The notes under the pieces are model-generated. The model had not been told where the DNA came from. It worked only from the letters and a program-made list of their open reading frames with translations, and ran no database searches. This document shows, piece by piece, positions 17,162 to 25,748 of a stretch of 64,000 nt of DNA. The stretch is from NCBI GenBank assembly GCA_003569705.1, contig BGOU01000010.1, forward strand, positions 62,001 to 126,000, written 5' to 3'. Position 1 is the stretch's first letter, and every line of letters starts with the position of its first letter. Position numbers and translations under genes: made by a program. This stretch comes from Nitrosarchaeum sp. GTDB lineage: Archaea > Thermoproteota > Nitrososphaeria > Nitrososphaerales > Nitrosopumilaceae.

Positions 17162-18967
17162 TTATTTCATGAGTTTTGGGACAAATATGTATACTAGTAA
17201 AACTATCTCTGCTTTTCCCAGAATCATCATAATTCCAAAAACTATTGTAATGAATGGATCAAGTGCAAAACTGACTGTTCCTGCTCCATGCCCTGTACCT
17301 GTTATTGCAGATACGCCATCAAAGAACGCATTTTGGAACTCATAACCAATAGATGACATGTATGTTGCAAGTAATAATGGCATGATGAGTAACGGTGCTA
17401 ATATTATGATCCCTGATATGATATCTTTTTTATCTGATTCTGATATTTTTATGGATTTTATGTGAAAAATATGTCTTACCTTAGCTAATTGACTGATTCT
17501 CAAAATCTTTATGCCTCCGGATGTAGAAAAACCACATCCTCCAATCACCATAGCAATAATCATGAGAGTGAATGCTATCGGGTTCAAATGCTCAAGATTT
17601 ATTGTAGCAAATCCTGTAGTGGTACTAGCTGAAACCATATTGAATACACTATCAAACCAATTCTCATCCATTGAGAAAATGAATATGATGCAAAAAATGG
17701 TTAAAAGACAAAAATACACTAGAACTTCTTTTGTCAAGTTAACTGAAAGAAATTTTGTTCTAACAAATCCATAATGAAAGCTAAACGGCAGTGCACCCAG
17801 TATCATTGCAGCAATCATGACAACATATTGTGGTGTTGTAAAATCCTGAAATATTTTAGAGTCTGGACTTGTGCCTCCAGTAGAGAGTGCACTAAATGCC
17901 AGAGCAAAATCATCTAATATTTCCCCCCCTCCGCCCAAATAAAATAAAAGCCCTGCAATAATTATTGCATAAATAGAAAAGATAATTGTGATTATTGCAA
18001 ATAACTCTTTTAGATGTGGAACATTTCCTGAAATGAATCCTTTCATTGTGTTGATTCTCTTTTCTGAATAAAATGCAGTTACAATTAGATAGATGAAGCT
18101 TAATCCACCGACAAATTGAGCATATCCACGATAAAACGTAAATCCTCTAGGTAGATCTTCTGGATTTGGTAATAGTGAATATCCCGTAGTGGATAATCCT
18201 GATGAACTTTCAAAAAATCCATCTGCAAATAATTCTATGGGATCACTTGAATCAAATGGTATTACAAAAAGCTGAGGTATCATGCCAAATAACACCAAGA
18301 TGATAAAGCTTGCAAAGACCAAAATCGCAGTTCCTCTTAATGTGATTGGTTGCTTTTCACCATAGGAATTCATGAAAAAACCGGAAACAATGAGCAGGAC
18401 CGACATTAGGTATATCCCCGTTGCAACTAATGGTTCATTTAGTAACGTTGCAACAACTCCTGGAATAAACATCAAGACACCTGTAAACTGCAATACGACA
18501 CCGAGATTCCAAATGACGCCCCAAAGTGTAGATTGTTTTTGTTGTTTTACCAGTGATTTCTTAACAAGACTCATTATTGTATCCAGGTAAAGCATTCCTA
18601 CAACCAAATTACTGCTTGATACCACTGCTAATTTTCTAATCTTTTTTTCACGCATTAATTCAAGTGCCTCTGAAAGATTTTGTTCTTCTCTAATCGAAAT
18701 TAATGGAAAAACCATAATGTCTCCCAATGTTGTTTTTAAAGGATTTACAAAAGATTCACTCAATTTTGTTAAAATGTCTTCATCTGTAACTATTCCTACA
18801 GGATTATACAAATCATCGACTATGATGATCTCGTCTACGTCTTTCTTTTTTAATACCGTGCATGCCTCTGCAACCTTTACAGATTCAGATAGCATTAGAA
18901 TATTATGTCTATAATATTGTGATACCTTTTTACCCAAATAATCTGTAAGGTTATTTTCTTGTGACAT
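17162..18967 (-). CDS. trkH: CBS-domain TrkH-family potassium transporter
   Basis: The 601-residue protein fuses two CBS domains (about 10-70 and 80-140) to a TrkH/Ktr channel of eight to ten helices (150-600). TrkH repeats show selectivity-filter-like turns such as STTGYS, STGGTSP, TTTGFA and GTGHGAG. It should import potassium; CBS pairs commonly sense adenine nucleotides, so the fusion may gate uptake by energy state. No separate TrkA gene is nearby. Confidence 0.9.
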   Translation of the reverse strand: MSQENNLTDYLGKKVSQYYRHNILMLSESVKVAEACTVLKKKDVDEIIIVDDLYNPVGIVTDEDILTKLSESFVNPLKTTLGDIMVFPLISIREEQNLSEALELMREKKIRKLAVVSSSNLVVGMLYLDTIMSLVKKSLVKQQKQSTLWGVIWNLGVVLQFTGVLMFIPGVVATLLNEPLVATGIYLMSVLLIVSGFFMNSYGEKQPITLRGTAILVFASFIILVLFGMIPQLFVIPFDSSDPIELFADGFFESSSGLSTTGYSLLPNPEDLPRGFTFYRGYAQFVGGLSFIYLIVTAFYSEKRINTMKGFISGNVPHLKELFAIITIIFSIYAIIIAGLLFYLGGGGEILDDFALAFSALSTGGTSPDSKIFQDFTTPQYVVMIAAMILGALPFSFHYGFVRTKFLSVNLTKEVLVYFCLLTIFCIIFIFSMDENWFDSVFNMVSASTTTGFATINLEHLNPIAFTLMIIAMVIGGCGFSTSGGIKILRISQLAKVRHIFHIKSIKISESDKKDIISGIIILAPLLIMPLLLATYMSSIGYEFQNAFFDGVSAITGTGHGAGTVSFALDPFITIVFGIMMILGKAEIVLLVYIFVPKLMK

Positions 18968-19135
18968 TTATCCTGAATCCATAACTGCTACAGATTAATC
19001 TTCTGTAATATGATCTCAAAATACAACGATCTGAGTATTTGTCTTTGTATGTGTAAATGTACATATTTTCTTCATTACATGACCTTTCAAACTAAACTTT
19101 AAACTCTGAATCAATTACATTACCTTGAGATTAAA

Positions 19136-19480
19136 ATGAAAAATTCTGATACGTCATTTGGATTAAATGAATCCCAACTATATGATTTAATTCAACATGA
19201 TGGCAATCTGGTAATTTGTGACTTGAGAAAAAAGGAAGATTTTGCCAAAGGACATATCAAAAAATCCATTCTTGTACAATATACTGAAGAAAATCTACTT
19301 GATATCCCAAAACTCTCAAAGGTGGTCCTGATAAGCAAAGACGAGGAGCAATCAAAAAAGATGTCAATTACCCTGCACTCTCATAATATTGATGCGTATT
19401 ACCTAATTGGAGGAATAAAAAACTGGTCAAAGGGACTTTACTACACAAATATTTCTTATGTGGGAACAGGATACCTATAA
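19136..19480 (+). CDS. Rhodanese-like domain protein, catalytic Cys replaced
   Basis: The 114 residues show the rhodanese fold: LVICDLRKKEDFAKGHIKKSI (about 25-45) and YYLIGGIKNW near the end. The active-site loop that normally begins with Cys reads VVLISKDEEQ, with Ser67 in that place, so sulfurtransferase activity is unlikely and a binding or regulatory role is more probable. The downstream gene starts only 7 nt after the stop, suggesting an operon. Confidence 0.8.
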   Translation: MKNSDTSFGLNESQLYDLIQHDGNLVICDLRKKEDFAKGHIKKSILVQYTEENLLDIPKLSKVVLISKDEEQSKKMSITLHSHNIDAYYLIGGIKNWSKGLYYTNISYVGTGYL

Positions 19481-19487
19481 ACACAAA

Positions 19488-19835
19488 ATGAATATTGTTG
19501 ATTTACACAACCCTCAAAGAATAAACCGTAACCCTGACGGCGTTGAGGTGTTGTTTTCATCAGGTAATTTTGTAGACCAGGGATTTTCAGTACATAAAGT
19601 TGAACTTCGACTATATCTGGAAAAAATAGACGAGAAATTGGGACCTTATTCCCTAATTACATCATTTGTTGAAACTGACAAGGGCTCAGTAGAGATGATT
19701 TATGATGAAGGATTTCGTGGGGAGGACTCACTTAATCGCACTGTGCAGTTTCTTACAGCAAATTTGGGTATATCTGGATTAATTTTACGATCAATCATTA
19801 CACTACAAGACCAAATTGAAAAACAAAAGGGATGA
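19488..19835 (+). CDS. 115-residue hypothetical protein
   Basis: An alpha/beta protein with SVHKVELRLYLEKIDEKLG and SLITSFVETDKGSVEMIYDE segments, ending in a helix. No known motif is recognised. ATG 19488 was preferred to an earlier in-frame start because that one lies inside the rhodanese-like gene. The 7-nt spacing to that gene points to co-transcription. Confidence 0.7.
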   Translation: MNIVDLHNPQRINRNPDGVEVLFSSGNFVDQGFSVHKVELRLYLEKIDEKLGPYSLITSFVETDKGSVEMIYDEGFRGEDSLNRTVQFLTANLGISGLILRSIITLQDQIEKQKG

Positions 19836-20017
19836 TTCTATATCATAAATCATCGCAGACTCATGCCTGCATGGTGTCTTTTTTAAAAATAGCCCATCAT
19901 TACATGTGTATCTTTTATGTGTACACGTGATATTTTATTAAATAATTCAAAAAGTAAACTTTTCAATCATATTTTATTATGATCCCGAATTAAATTGATC
20001 TTCTTTTTAAGAATGTC

Positions 20018-20419
20018 ATGAAAGGCGATGTTTTACTACAAAATATCAAAGTCACTGGACTTGTTCCAGCATCTGCAGGAAAAAAAGCTAAAGAAACCAA
20101 ACTGTTGATTCGGGATTCCATTCTCGCTAAATTAGGAAAGAACATCAATAATGTAAGAAAAAGATGTGCTGAAAAACCACTGTCCATCAGTATCACTTTT
20201 TTTCTACACAAAGCGACACATACCAAAAAAGATCTAGACAGTCTTTCAGATAATGTAATTAAAATTCTTGGTGATGAAATGTCCTCAAAAAAAGATGCCT
20301 TAAAAGGTTTGGAAATTGTGACTAATACTAGTCTGATTCACAGGATAATATTGGAAAAAAACGTGGTTAAAAAAGACCTAAACGAAGAATTTACTTTTTC
20401 AATATACGAGTGGGATTAA
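20018..20419 (+). CDS. Hypothetical protein with a RusA-like signature
   Basis: The 133-residue protein has a basic first half and the segment TKKDLDSLSDNVIKIL (about 69-84). This resembles the RusA resolvase signature, in which an aspartate pair (here D72 and D74) is followed by NL-x2-V-x-D-x-L. The early GLVPASAGKKAKE could match the RusA substrate loop. RusA cuts Holliday junctions. The third catalytic aspartate is not clear, so this is a distant-homology suggestion only. Confidence 0.5.
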   Translation: MKGDVLLQNIKVTGLVPASAGKKAKETKLLIRDSILAKLGKNINNVRKRCAEKPLSISITFFLHKATHTKKDLDSLSDNVIKILGDEMSSKKDALKGLEIVTNTSLIHRIILEKNVVKKDLNEEFTFSIYEWD

Positions 20420-20569
20420 CGAATACACACTTTGACATAACTAGACATGAGTGTATTTTTTTACTATGTTGAAAACTAGCGCAAAATTAGGCATGTTCCA
20501 AGCCATTTTACATTACAATTCGAGGAAACTAGCCAAAGATTTAATTCAATTATTAATTGGTTTGAGATT

Positions 20570-20767
20570 ATGCGTATATTACAACTGCACTGTGATAGTA
20601 TAGAATACACTCCGACAAAAAAGGAGATCAAAAGTGCTGAGGAAATTATCCCTGAAACAAAACGACTAGAGGAAGTAGTCGTTGCATTTGTAGCCATTGA
20701 ACAAGGTGATGACTCTTCTGTTGCACAAAACGCAATATCTCAAATAAAAACTCGATGGAAAAAATAG
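20570..20767 (+). CDS. thrS: Threonyl-tRNA synthetase, N-terminal part of editing domain (frame 1)
   Basis: The 65 residues (MRILQLHCDSIEYTPTKKEI... EEVVVAFVAIEQGD) are the first half of the archaeal-type ThrRS editing domain, which removes mischarged serine. The frame ends at a TAG right after an A6 run, while the remainder of the domain continues in the -1 frame in the next entry. The two frames overlap by 13 nt. A -1 slip on the A6 run would read R-W-K-K-I-G-C-K-K and restore one protein of about 625 residues, the normal archaeal length. Confidence 0.85.
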   Translation: MRILQLHCDSIEYTPTKKEIKSAEEIIPETKRLEEVVVAFVAIEQGDDSSVAQNAISQIKTRWKK

Positions 20768-22443
20768 GTTGTAAAAAATTACTGTTATACCCATATGCTC
20801 ATCTTAGTTCAAATTTGGCAGCACCTTCAATTGCATTATCATTACTTAAAGAAATGGAGTCTTCTGCATCCGAGTTACAAGTCTCTCATTCGCCATTTGG
20901 CTGGACAAAGTCATACAAAGTTCAAGTAAAGGGACACCCACTTGCTGAAAGCTCCAAAGTTGTAACAAAAGAAAGTACTGGAGAAAAAAATTCAAGTGAA
21001 GAAAAAGAAATGACTTCTGATGCTCTAAAAGGCGAATCAAAAATTACTTCTTATTGGAAAATACTTTCCCCAGATGGAACATTGAGCAATATTGGTGATT
21101 TTAATTTTTCAAAATATCCAAAACTTGAAGTACTTGCAAAATATGAATCTGCAAAAAAGAGAGCAGTAGATGAGCCACCCCCACATGTTGCACTGATGAA
21201 AAAAATGGCAATTGCAGACTATGAACCAGCTTCTGATTCTGGTAACATGCGTTTTTTCCCAAACGGTCGTTTGATTAAATCACTCATTGAACGATACGTC
21301 ACTGACCGAGTCAAAGAGTATGGCGGATATGAAGTCGAGACTCCAATCATGTATGATTCTCATCATCCAAGTATGGTTAGTTATTTCAATAGATTTCCGG
21401 CAAGACAATACAACATTGATTCAGAAGGAAAAAAACTATTTTTGAGATTTGCTGCATGTTTTGGACAATTTCTAATGGCAAATGAATATCAAATGTCATA
21501 CAAAAATTTGCCCTACAGATTATACGAATTAACTCGTTATAGTTTCAGACGTGAACAATCCGGAGAACTGGTTGGATTGAGACGACTGCGTGCATTTACG
21601 ATGCCTGATTGTCATGCATTTTGCAAAGACATTGAACAATCAATTCAAGAAATCAATGTTAGATTTGACTTGTCCCGTGATGTTCTAAAAGAACTGGGCA
21701 TTGAGGATTCTGATTATGAAATGGCAATTCGATTTACAGAGGATTTCTATAATGAAAACAAGTCTTCCATTGAAGAACTAGTCAAGAAACATGGCAGACC
21801 TGTACTAGTTGAAATGTGGAAAGAAAAATTCTTTTATTTTGTCTTGAAATGGGAGTTTAACTTTATAGATAATATGGGAAAAGCATCTGCACTTTCTACT
21901 GATCAAATAGATGTTGAAAATGGAAACCGTTATGGAATTGAATTTGTAGATGAACACAATGTTCGTAAACATCCTATAATTTTACACAACTCTCCTAGCG
22001 GTGCAATTGAGAGAATAATTTATGTTCTATTAGAAAAGGCAGCACAAGATATCAAGGAAGGACGAAAACCCCAATTCCCACTATGGCTTGCACCAACACA
22101 AGTGCGCGTAATTCCACTAAAAGAAGAGTTTGCTGGTATATGTGATACTTTGGCTGATAAACTATCATCTCACAATATTAGAGTTGACATTGATGATAGA
22201 AACGAAAGCATCGGAAAGAGAATCAGGGATGCAGAAAAAGACTGGATTCGTTATACCCTTGTAATTGGAGAAAAGGAAGCGAATTCGAAAAATCTAAGTA
22301 TTCGAGATAGACAAACAGGAGATGTTAGAGAATTGATATTTGATGATTTTATTAATGAGATAAGTGAGCAAACAAAGAATAAACCATTCACTGGATTAAA
22401 CCTCCCAAAGTACCTCTCACACAGACCTCAATTAATGGTGTAA
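20755..22443 (+). CDS. thrS: Threonyl-tRNA synthetase, rest of editing domain, catalytic and anticodon domains (frame 2)
   Basis: This 562-residue frame starts at an ATG inside the previous frame and carries LLLYPYAHLSSNLA, the second half of the editing domain. Then come class II motifs: motif 2 within YELTRYSFRREQSGELVGLRRLRAF and motif 3 at SPSGAIERIIYVLLE, followed by the anticodon-binding domain from about residue 440. It charges tRNA-Thr. A separate protein would begin in mid-domain, so one frameshifted gene or a sequence error is likelier than two real subunits. Confidence 0.9.
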   Translation: MEKIGCKKLLLYPYAHLSSNLAAPSIALSLLKEMESSASELQVSHSPFGWTKSYKVQVKGHPLAESSKVVTKESTGEKNSSEEKEMTSDALKGESKITSYWKILSPDGTLSNIGDFNFSKYPKLEVLAKYESAKKRAVDEPPPHVALMKKMAIADYEPASDSGNMRFFPNGRLIKSLIERYVTDRVKEYGGYEVETPIMYDSHHPSMVSYFNRFPARQYNIDSEGKKLFLRFAACFGQFLMANEYQMSYKNLPYRLYELTRYSFRREQSGELVGLRRLRAFTMPDCHAFCKDIEQSIQEINVRFDLSRDVLKELGIEDSDYEMAIRFTEDFYNENKSSIEELVKKHGRPVLVEMWKEKFFYFVLKWEFNFIDNMGKASALSTDQIDVENGNRYGIEFVDEHNVRKHPIILHNSPSGAIERIIYVLLEKAAQDIKEGRKPQFPLWLAPTQVRVIPLKEEFAGICDTLADKLSSHNIRVDIDDRNESIGKRIRDAEKDWIRYTLVIGEKEANSKNLSIRDRQTGDVRELIFDDFINEISEQTKNKPFTGLNLPKYLSHRPQLMV

Positions 22444-22445
22444 AA

Positions 22446-23330
22446 ATGAGTTTTCTAGATTTATACATGAACAGAAACCCGATGATCACTGCTTCCTGTG
22501 GTGATTCTGAGCCGGTGGCAACTGTTTTTGGAATTCCGTTTGATTCTACACACTCTTACAAGCCTGGATGCAGATTTGGACCTGATGTCATTCGTGATGC
22601 ATTTAACAATATTGAGATATTTCACCCCCAATTTGGCATTGATCTGGAAACTGTAAATATTGAAGATTTAGGAAATACAACTCATACCGTTTTGGCAAGT
22701 GAGATGATTGACATGGTTGGTAAAATTACAAAAGAACTAGTTGCAAAGAAAAGACAACTGTTCATTTTAGGTGGTGAGCACTCTATTACATATGGCACAT
22801 ACATGAGTTTTCCAAAAGAAACTGGCTATGTTGTATTTGATGCTCATTATGATCTACGTGATGAATATGCAAACGTCAAACTAAGTCATGCTGCATATCT
22901 TAGAAGAATTGTAGAGCAAAGAGGTGCAGATAATATCTTACATGTTGGTGCTCGAGCATTTGTAAAAGAAGAGTTGGAATTTCTAAAAGAACACAACATC
23001 AAAACAATCTCTGATAGACAAGTGCGAGAAGGATTAGGCCCACAACTTTTAAAGGAATTTGCATCTTCGTTTGATTCCATGTATACTAGTTTTGATCTTG
23101 ATGTATTGGATCCTGCATATGCACCAGGGGTTGGAAATCCTGAAGCTGCAGGTATGACTTCTCGTGAGCTCTTTGATTTGATTTATTCACTTGAAAACAA
23201 AAAAGTAACTGGGGTTGATATTGTGGAACTAAACCCCCAATATGATAATGGAGCCACTGCATCAATTGCAGCAAAGATAATGTCTACCTTGATTGCTATG
23301 AATTTATCTCGATTAAACTATTTTCAATGA
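22446..23330 (+). CDS. speB: Agmatinase/arginase-family ureohydrolase
   Basis: The 294-residue enzyme has the binuclear manganese motifs of the family: GGEHS, DAHYDLRDE and SFDLDVLDP. Its short loop GIPFDSTHSYKPGCRFGP near the N-terminus fits agmatinase-like members. It would release urea from agmatine (to putrescine) or a related guanidino compound. The ATG follows the thrS stop by two bases, so the genes are co-transcribed. Confidence 0.85.
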   Translation: MSFLDLYMNRNPMITASCGDSEPVATVFGIPFDSTHSYKPGCRFGPDVIRDAFNNIEIFHPQFGIDLETVNIEDLGNTTHTVLASEMIDMVGKITKELVAKKRQLFILGGEHSITYGTYMSFPKETGYVVFDAHYDLRDEYANVKLSHAAYLRRIVEQRGADNILHVGARAFVKEELEFLKEHNIKTISDRQVREGLGPQLLKEFASSFDSMYTSFDLDVLDPAYAPGVGNPEAAGMTSRELFDLIYSLENKKVTGVDIVELNPQYDNGATASIAAKIMSTLIAMNLSRLNYFQ

Positions 23331-23418
23331 GTTGTATCTTGATGCTTTTACAATGTGAAAAATTTGTTAATCATATAATCAAAACCACTTTATTAAAAAA
23401 TCTAACTGGAAAAATTAC

Positions 23419-24000
23419 ATGTTAAATAATCTCAGGGGTATACTTCAGCCCACACTTGAAAAGATTGGAAAAGCATTCGCGTCAACAGGTCTATCGGCAA
23501 ATTTTTGGACTTGGGTAGGTCTTGTATTTGCCCTTGCGTCTGCACTAGTCTATGGACTGGGCATTGAATTTGGATTAATTATTGGTGGAATACTATTACT
23601 TGTATCTGGATTTTTTGATATGGTGGATGGGCAAGTGGCAAGAGCAACTGGCAAAACCTCTCAAAAGGGCTCGTATCTTGATTCAATGTTTGATAAAATT
23701 GCCGAAGTTGCGATATTTCTGGGGCTATTGTTTGGCGGATATGCCGAACCATATCTTGTAATGCTTGCAATTACTTTGTCATTACTAGTAAGTTATGCCA
23801 GAGCAAAATCCGATGCATTAAACATCAAGCTACAGGGAGTTGGTATTGGAGAGAGAGCTGAGCGTTTACTGGTGATTGCAATTATTGGAATAATTGGATA
23901 TATGGAGCCAGCAGTGATTATTGTAGCGGTAATTGCAGGAATTACATTGGTTCAAAGAATGATTATTACTGCTAAAAATATTAAAGAAAAAACAGAGTAA
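23419..24000 (+). CDS. CDP-alcohol phosphatidyltransferase (archaeal lipid head-group enzyme)
   Basis: The 193-residue membrane enzyme shows the signature D-x2-DG-x2-AR-x8-G-x3-D-x3-D as DMVDGQVARATGKTSQ...GSYLDSMFD (about 68-93). It has five to six helices. In archaea such enzymes attach inositol phosphate, glycerol or serine to CDP-archaeol. The family resembles archaetidylinositol phosphate synthase, but substrate choice is inferred. The end is a charged tail. Confidence 0.88.
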   Translation: MLNNLRGILQPTLEKIGKAFASTGLSANFWTWVGLVFALASALVYGLGIEFGLIIGGILLLVSGFFDMVDGQVARATGKTSQKGSYLDSMFDKIAEVAIFLGLLFGGYAEPYLVMLAITLSLLVSYARAKSDALNIKLQGVGIGERAERLLVIAIIGIIGYMEPAVIIVAVIAGITLVQRMIITAKNIKEKTE

Positions 24001-24095
24001 ATACTATTTTTAAAAAGAATTTTTTTATGTTGATTGATTTTGCTTAATGAAATTCAAATTAACTAACGTTTTTTTATATTGAAAAGATTACTAAA

Positions 24096-24172
24096 TTGCC
24101 TAGTAATGAAGAATAATAGAGCATTGATTGAGGTACAAAATGATTCACTGTTTCACGATCTGAGCTAGGCAA
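24096..24172 (+). ncRNA. Candidate C/D box sRNA
   Basis: An 8-bp terminal stem (TTGCCTAG at 24096-24103, CTAGGCAA at 24165-24172) encloses a box-C-like GTAATGA, 6 of 7 to RUGAUGA, at the 5' side and a perfect box D CTGA just inside the 3' stem. A weaker C' (ATGATTC) and D' (TTGA) lie between. A TTTATATT promoter box sits about 25 nt upstream of the stem region. C/D sRNAs guide 2'-O-methylation of rRNA or tRNA. Confidence 0.45.
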
Positions 24173-24288
24173 AAAATTAAAATTTTAAAATAATTATATG
24201 ATGTATATCTAAAACGATAAGATTAATTCGTAAATGATTTTTATTTTTAGTTGTAACCTTATGACTAAATTATAAATTCACGATAATG

Positions 24289-24576
24289 CTAACGAAGTTT
24301 TCCACGATCTCGTCTACTGTCTGCAGATCTAATTTTTAGAATCTTAAAGTGAATTGCACATGAAATACAATACCACTTTAATACCATAGGTGATGCAATG
24401 TATGCTCCTTGGGCACGTAGTTCTTTAGCCAAAGTATGTTCTACTAGATTTAATCGAGAGGTAACTTTTTTTGCTTTGTCTTTTGGTACTGTACAACCAC
24501 AGTTTGTGCATTGTATAGTGCCTGATGAACCCTTACCTCCTTTTGTACGTCCTCTACTTGCACGCTTAAGTGGCAT
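24289..24576 (-). CDS. rps26e: Small-subunit ribosomal protein eS26
   Basis: The 95-residue protein starts with a basic glycine-rich tail, then CTNCGCTVPKDKAKK (zinc CxxC), LVEHTLAKELRAQGAYI and a second pair in WYCISCAIHFKIL. The last residues are basic. This is eS26, found in the 30S platform of some archaea and in eukaryotes, near the mRNA exit. A start at ATG 24576 fits the usual length. Confidence 0.93.
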   Translation of the reverse strand: MPLKRASRGRTKGGKGSSGTIQCTNCGCTVPKDKAKKVTSRLNLVEHTLAKELRAQGAYIASPMVLKWYCISCAIHFKILKIRSADSRRDRGKLR

Positions 24577-24705
24577 GAAAATAACCGAATTTGCCTCCTT
24601 ATAATCTTGCGTATGATTGAGAAAATCTGATGGGCTTGTTTCAGTTATTTGCTCAAAACCTAATCATGTTTTAATGCTAGATCAAATATTTCTCATTGAT
24701 AGATA

Positions 24706-24813
24706 ATGCGTGGCTTGTGTCATGTTTGCTTTAGATCCAATGTTGATTTAGTGATATTGAAGGGTAACATGCTATGCCCGGAATGTTTTGAAAAAAAGAA
24801 TGCAAAAAACTAA
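24706..24813 (+). CDS. 35-residue zinc-ribbon peptide
   Basis: Two CxxC-type pairs (LCHVCFR and LCPECFE) separated by about 15 residues form a minimal zinc ribbon. An AT-rich box (CAAATATTT) lies about 25 nt upstream of the ATG. It precedes the sugar-kinase gene by 26 nt on the same strand and may be co-transcribed. The function is unknown. Confidence 0.6.
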   Translation: MRGLCHVCFRSNVDLVILKGNMLCPECFEKKNAKN

Positions 24814-24839
24814 ATCGACATTGTTTGGAAATATGACTA

Positions 24840-25709
24840 ATGAAACTGGCATTATTTTCACACTGTGCAATTGATACAATTACCATTGATGGCACAAATC
24901 ACGAACAAATTGGAGGTGCTGCTTGTTATTGTGGACTGACTGCAAGACAACTCAAATTTGATGTAGATCTTTACACGAAATTTGGCAGTGACTTTCCAAA
25001 GCAATATCTGACTCAAAATAAAATTAATTTTGAAAATGCAATATCTGAGAAACTCACCACTCGGTTTGCAATAGATATTACTGGATCAGATAGAACACTC
25101 AAACTACTAAATGAGTGCGACCCTATTGAATACACTACCATAAATGCAGATGGCTCGTTGATTACCCCGATATATCATGAAATTTCTGTTGAAACATTTG
25201 CTAAGATAAAAAAAGATTCCAGTTTTACTCTAGTTGATCCTCAGGGATTTTTGAGACGAGTAGATTCGGACAAAAATGTAATTTTAGAAAATACTGAACT
25301 TGATTTATCTAATGTAGATGCAATCAAGGTAAACCCTGAAGAATCTCAGAGAATTGTTAGTGGCTCTCATGATGAGATGATGATGGCATTACAGAAAAAA
25401 GGCGTGAAGCATGTAATTTTTACAAATAAAACTGAAGTTTCATTACTAGTCAAAGACAAAGTCTATTCCATATTATTACCAAACAAAGAGGTCTATGATA
25501 CTACAGGTATTGGAGATATTTTTTGTGCAACATTTTGTTGTACAATGCTAAAAGAAAAAGACTTTCTTTGGGCATTATGTTTTGCAGGTGGTGCTGCACA
25601 GGCTGCACTTGACTCAAAACAAGTGGGACTGCTAAAAATACCTCACAAGAATGCAATTGAGACTAATGCTTCTTATTTTTATAATCTGGTAAAGTATAGA
25701 TCGATTTAG
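24840..25709 (+). CDS. PfkB/ribokinase-family sugar or nucleoside kinase
   Basis: The 289-residue protein has the N-terminal GGAACYCGLTARQL substrate/glycine motif and the C-terminal PfkB signature DTTGIGDIFCA (about 222-232) with the catalytic aspartate. Two changes, NKTEVSLL and IKVNPEE, match the ATP side of the fold. The phosphoryl acceptor could be a sugar, nucleoside or inositol; it is not evident. A downstream NAD kinase is 39 nt away on the same strand. Confidence 0.85.
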   Translation: MKLALFSHCAIDTITIDGTNHEQIGGAACYCGLTARQLKFDVDLYTKFGSDFPKQYLTQNKINFENAISEKLTTRFAIDITGSDRTLKLLNECDPIEYTTINADGSLITPIYHEISVETFAKIKKDSSFTLVDPQGFLRRVDSDKNVILENTELDLSNVDAIKVNPEESQRIVSGSHDEMMMALQKKGVKHVIFTNKTEVSLLVKDKVYSILLPNKEVYDTTGIGDIFCATFCCTMLKEKDFLWALCFAGGAAQAALDSKQVGLLKIPHKNAIETNASYFYNLVKYRSI

Positions 25710-25748
25710 TACTTTATCCTTTTATTGTACACCTAGTTTCATTTCTCT

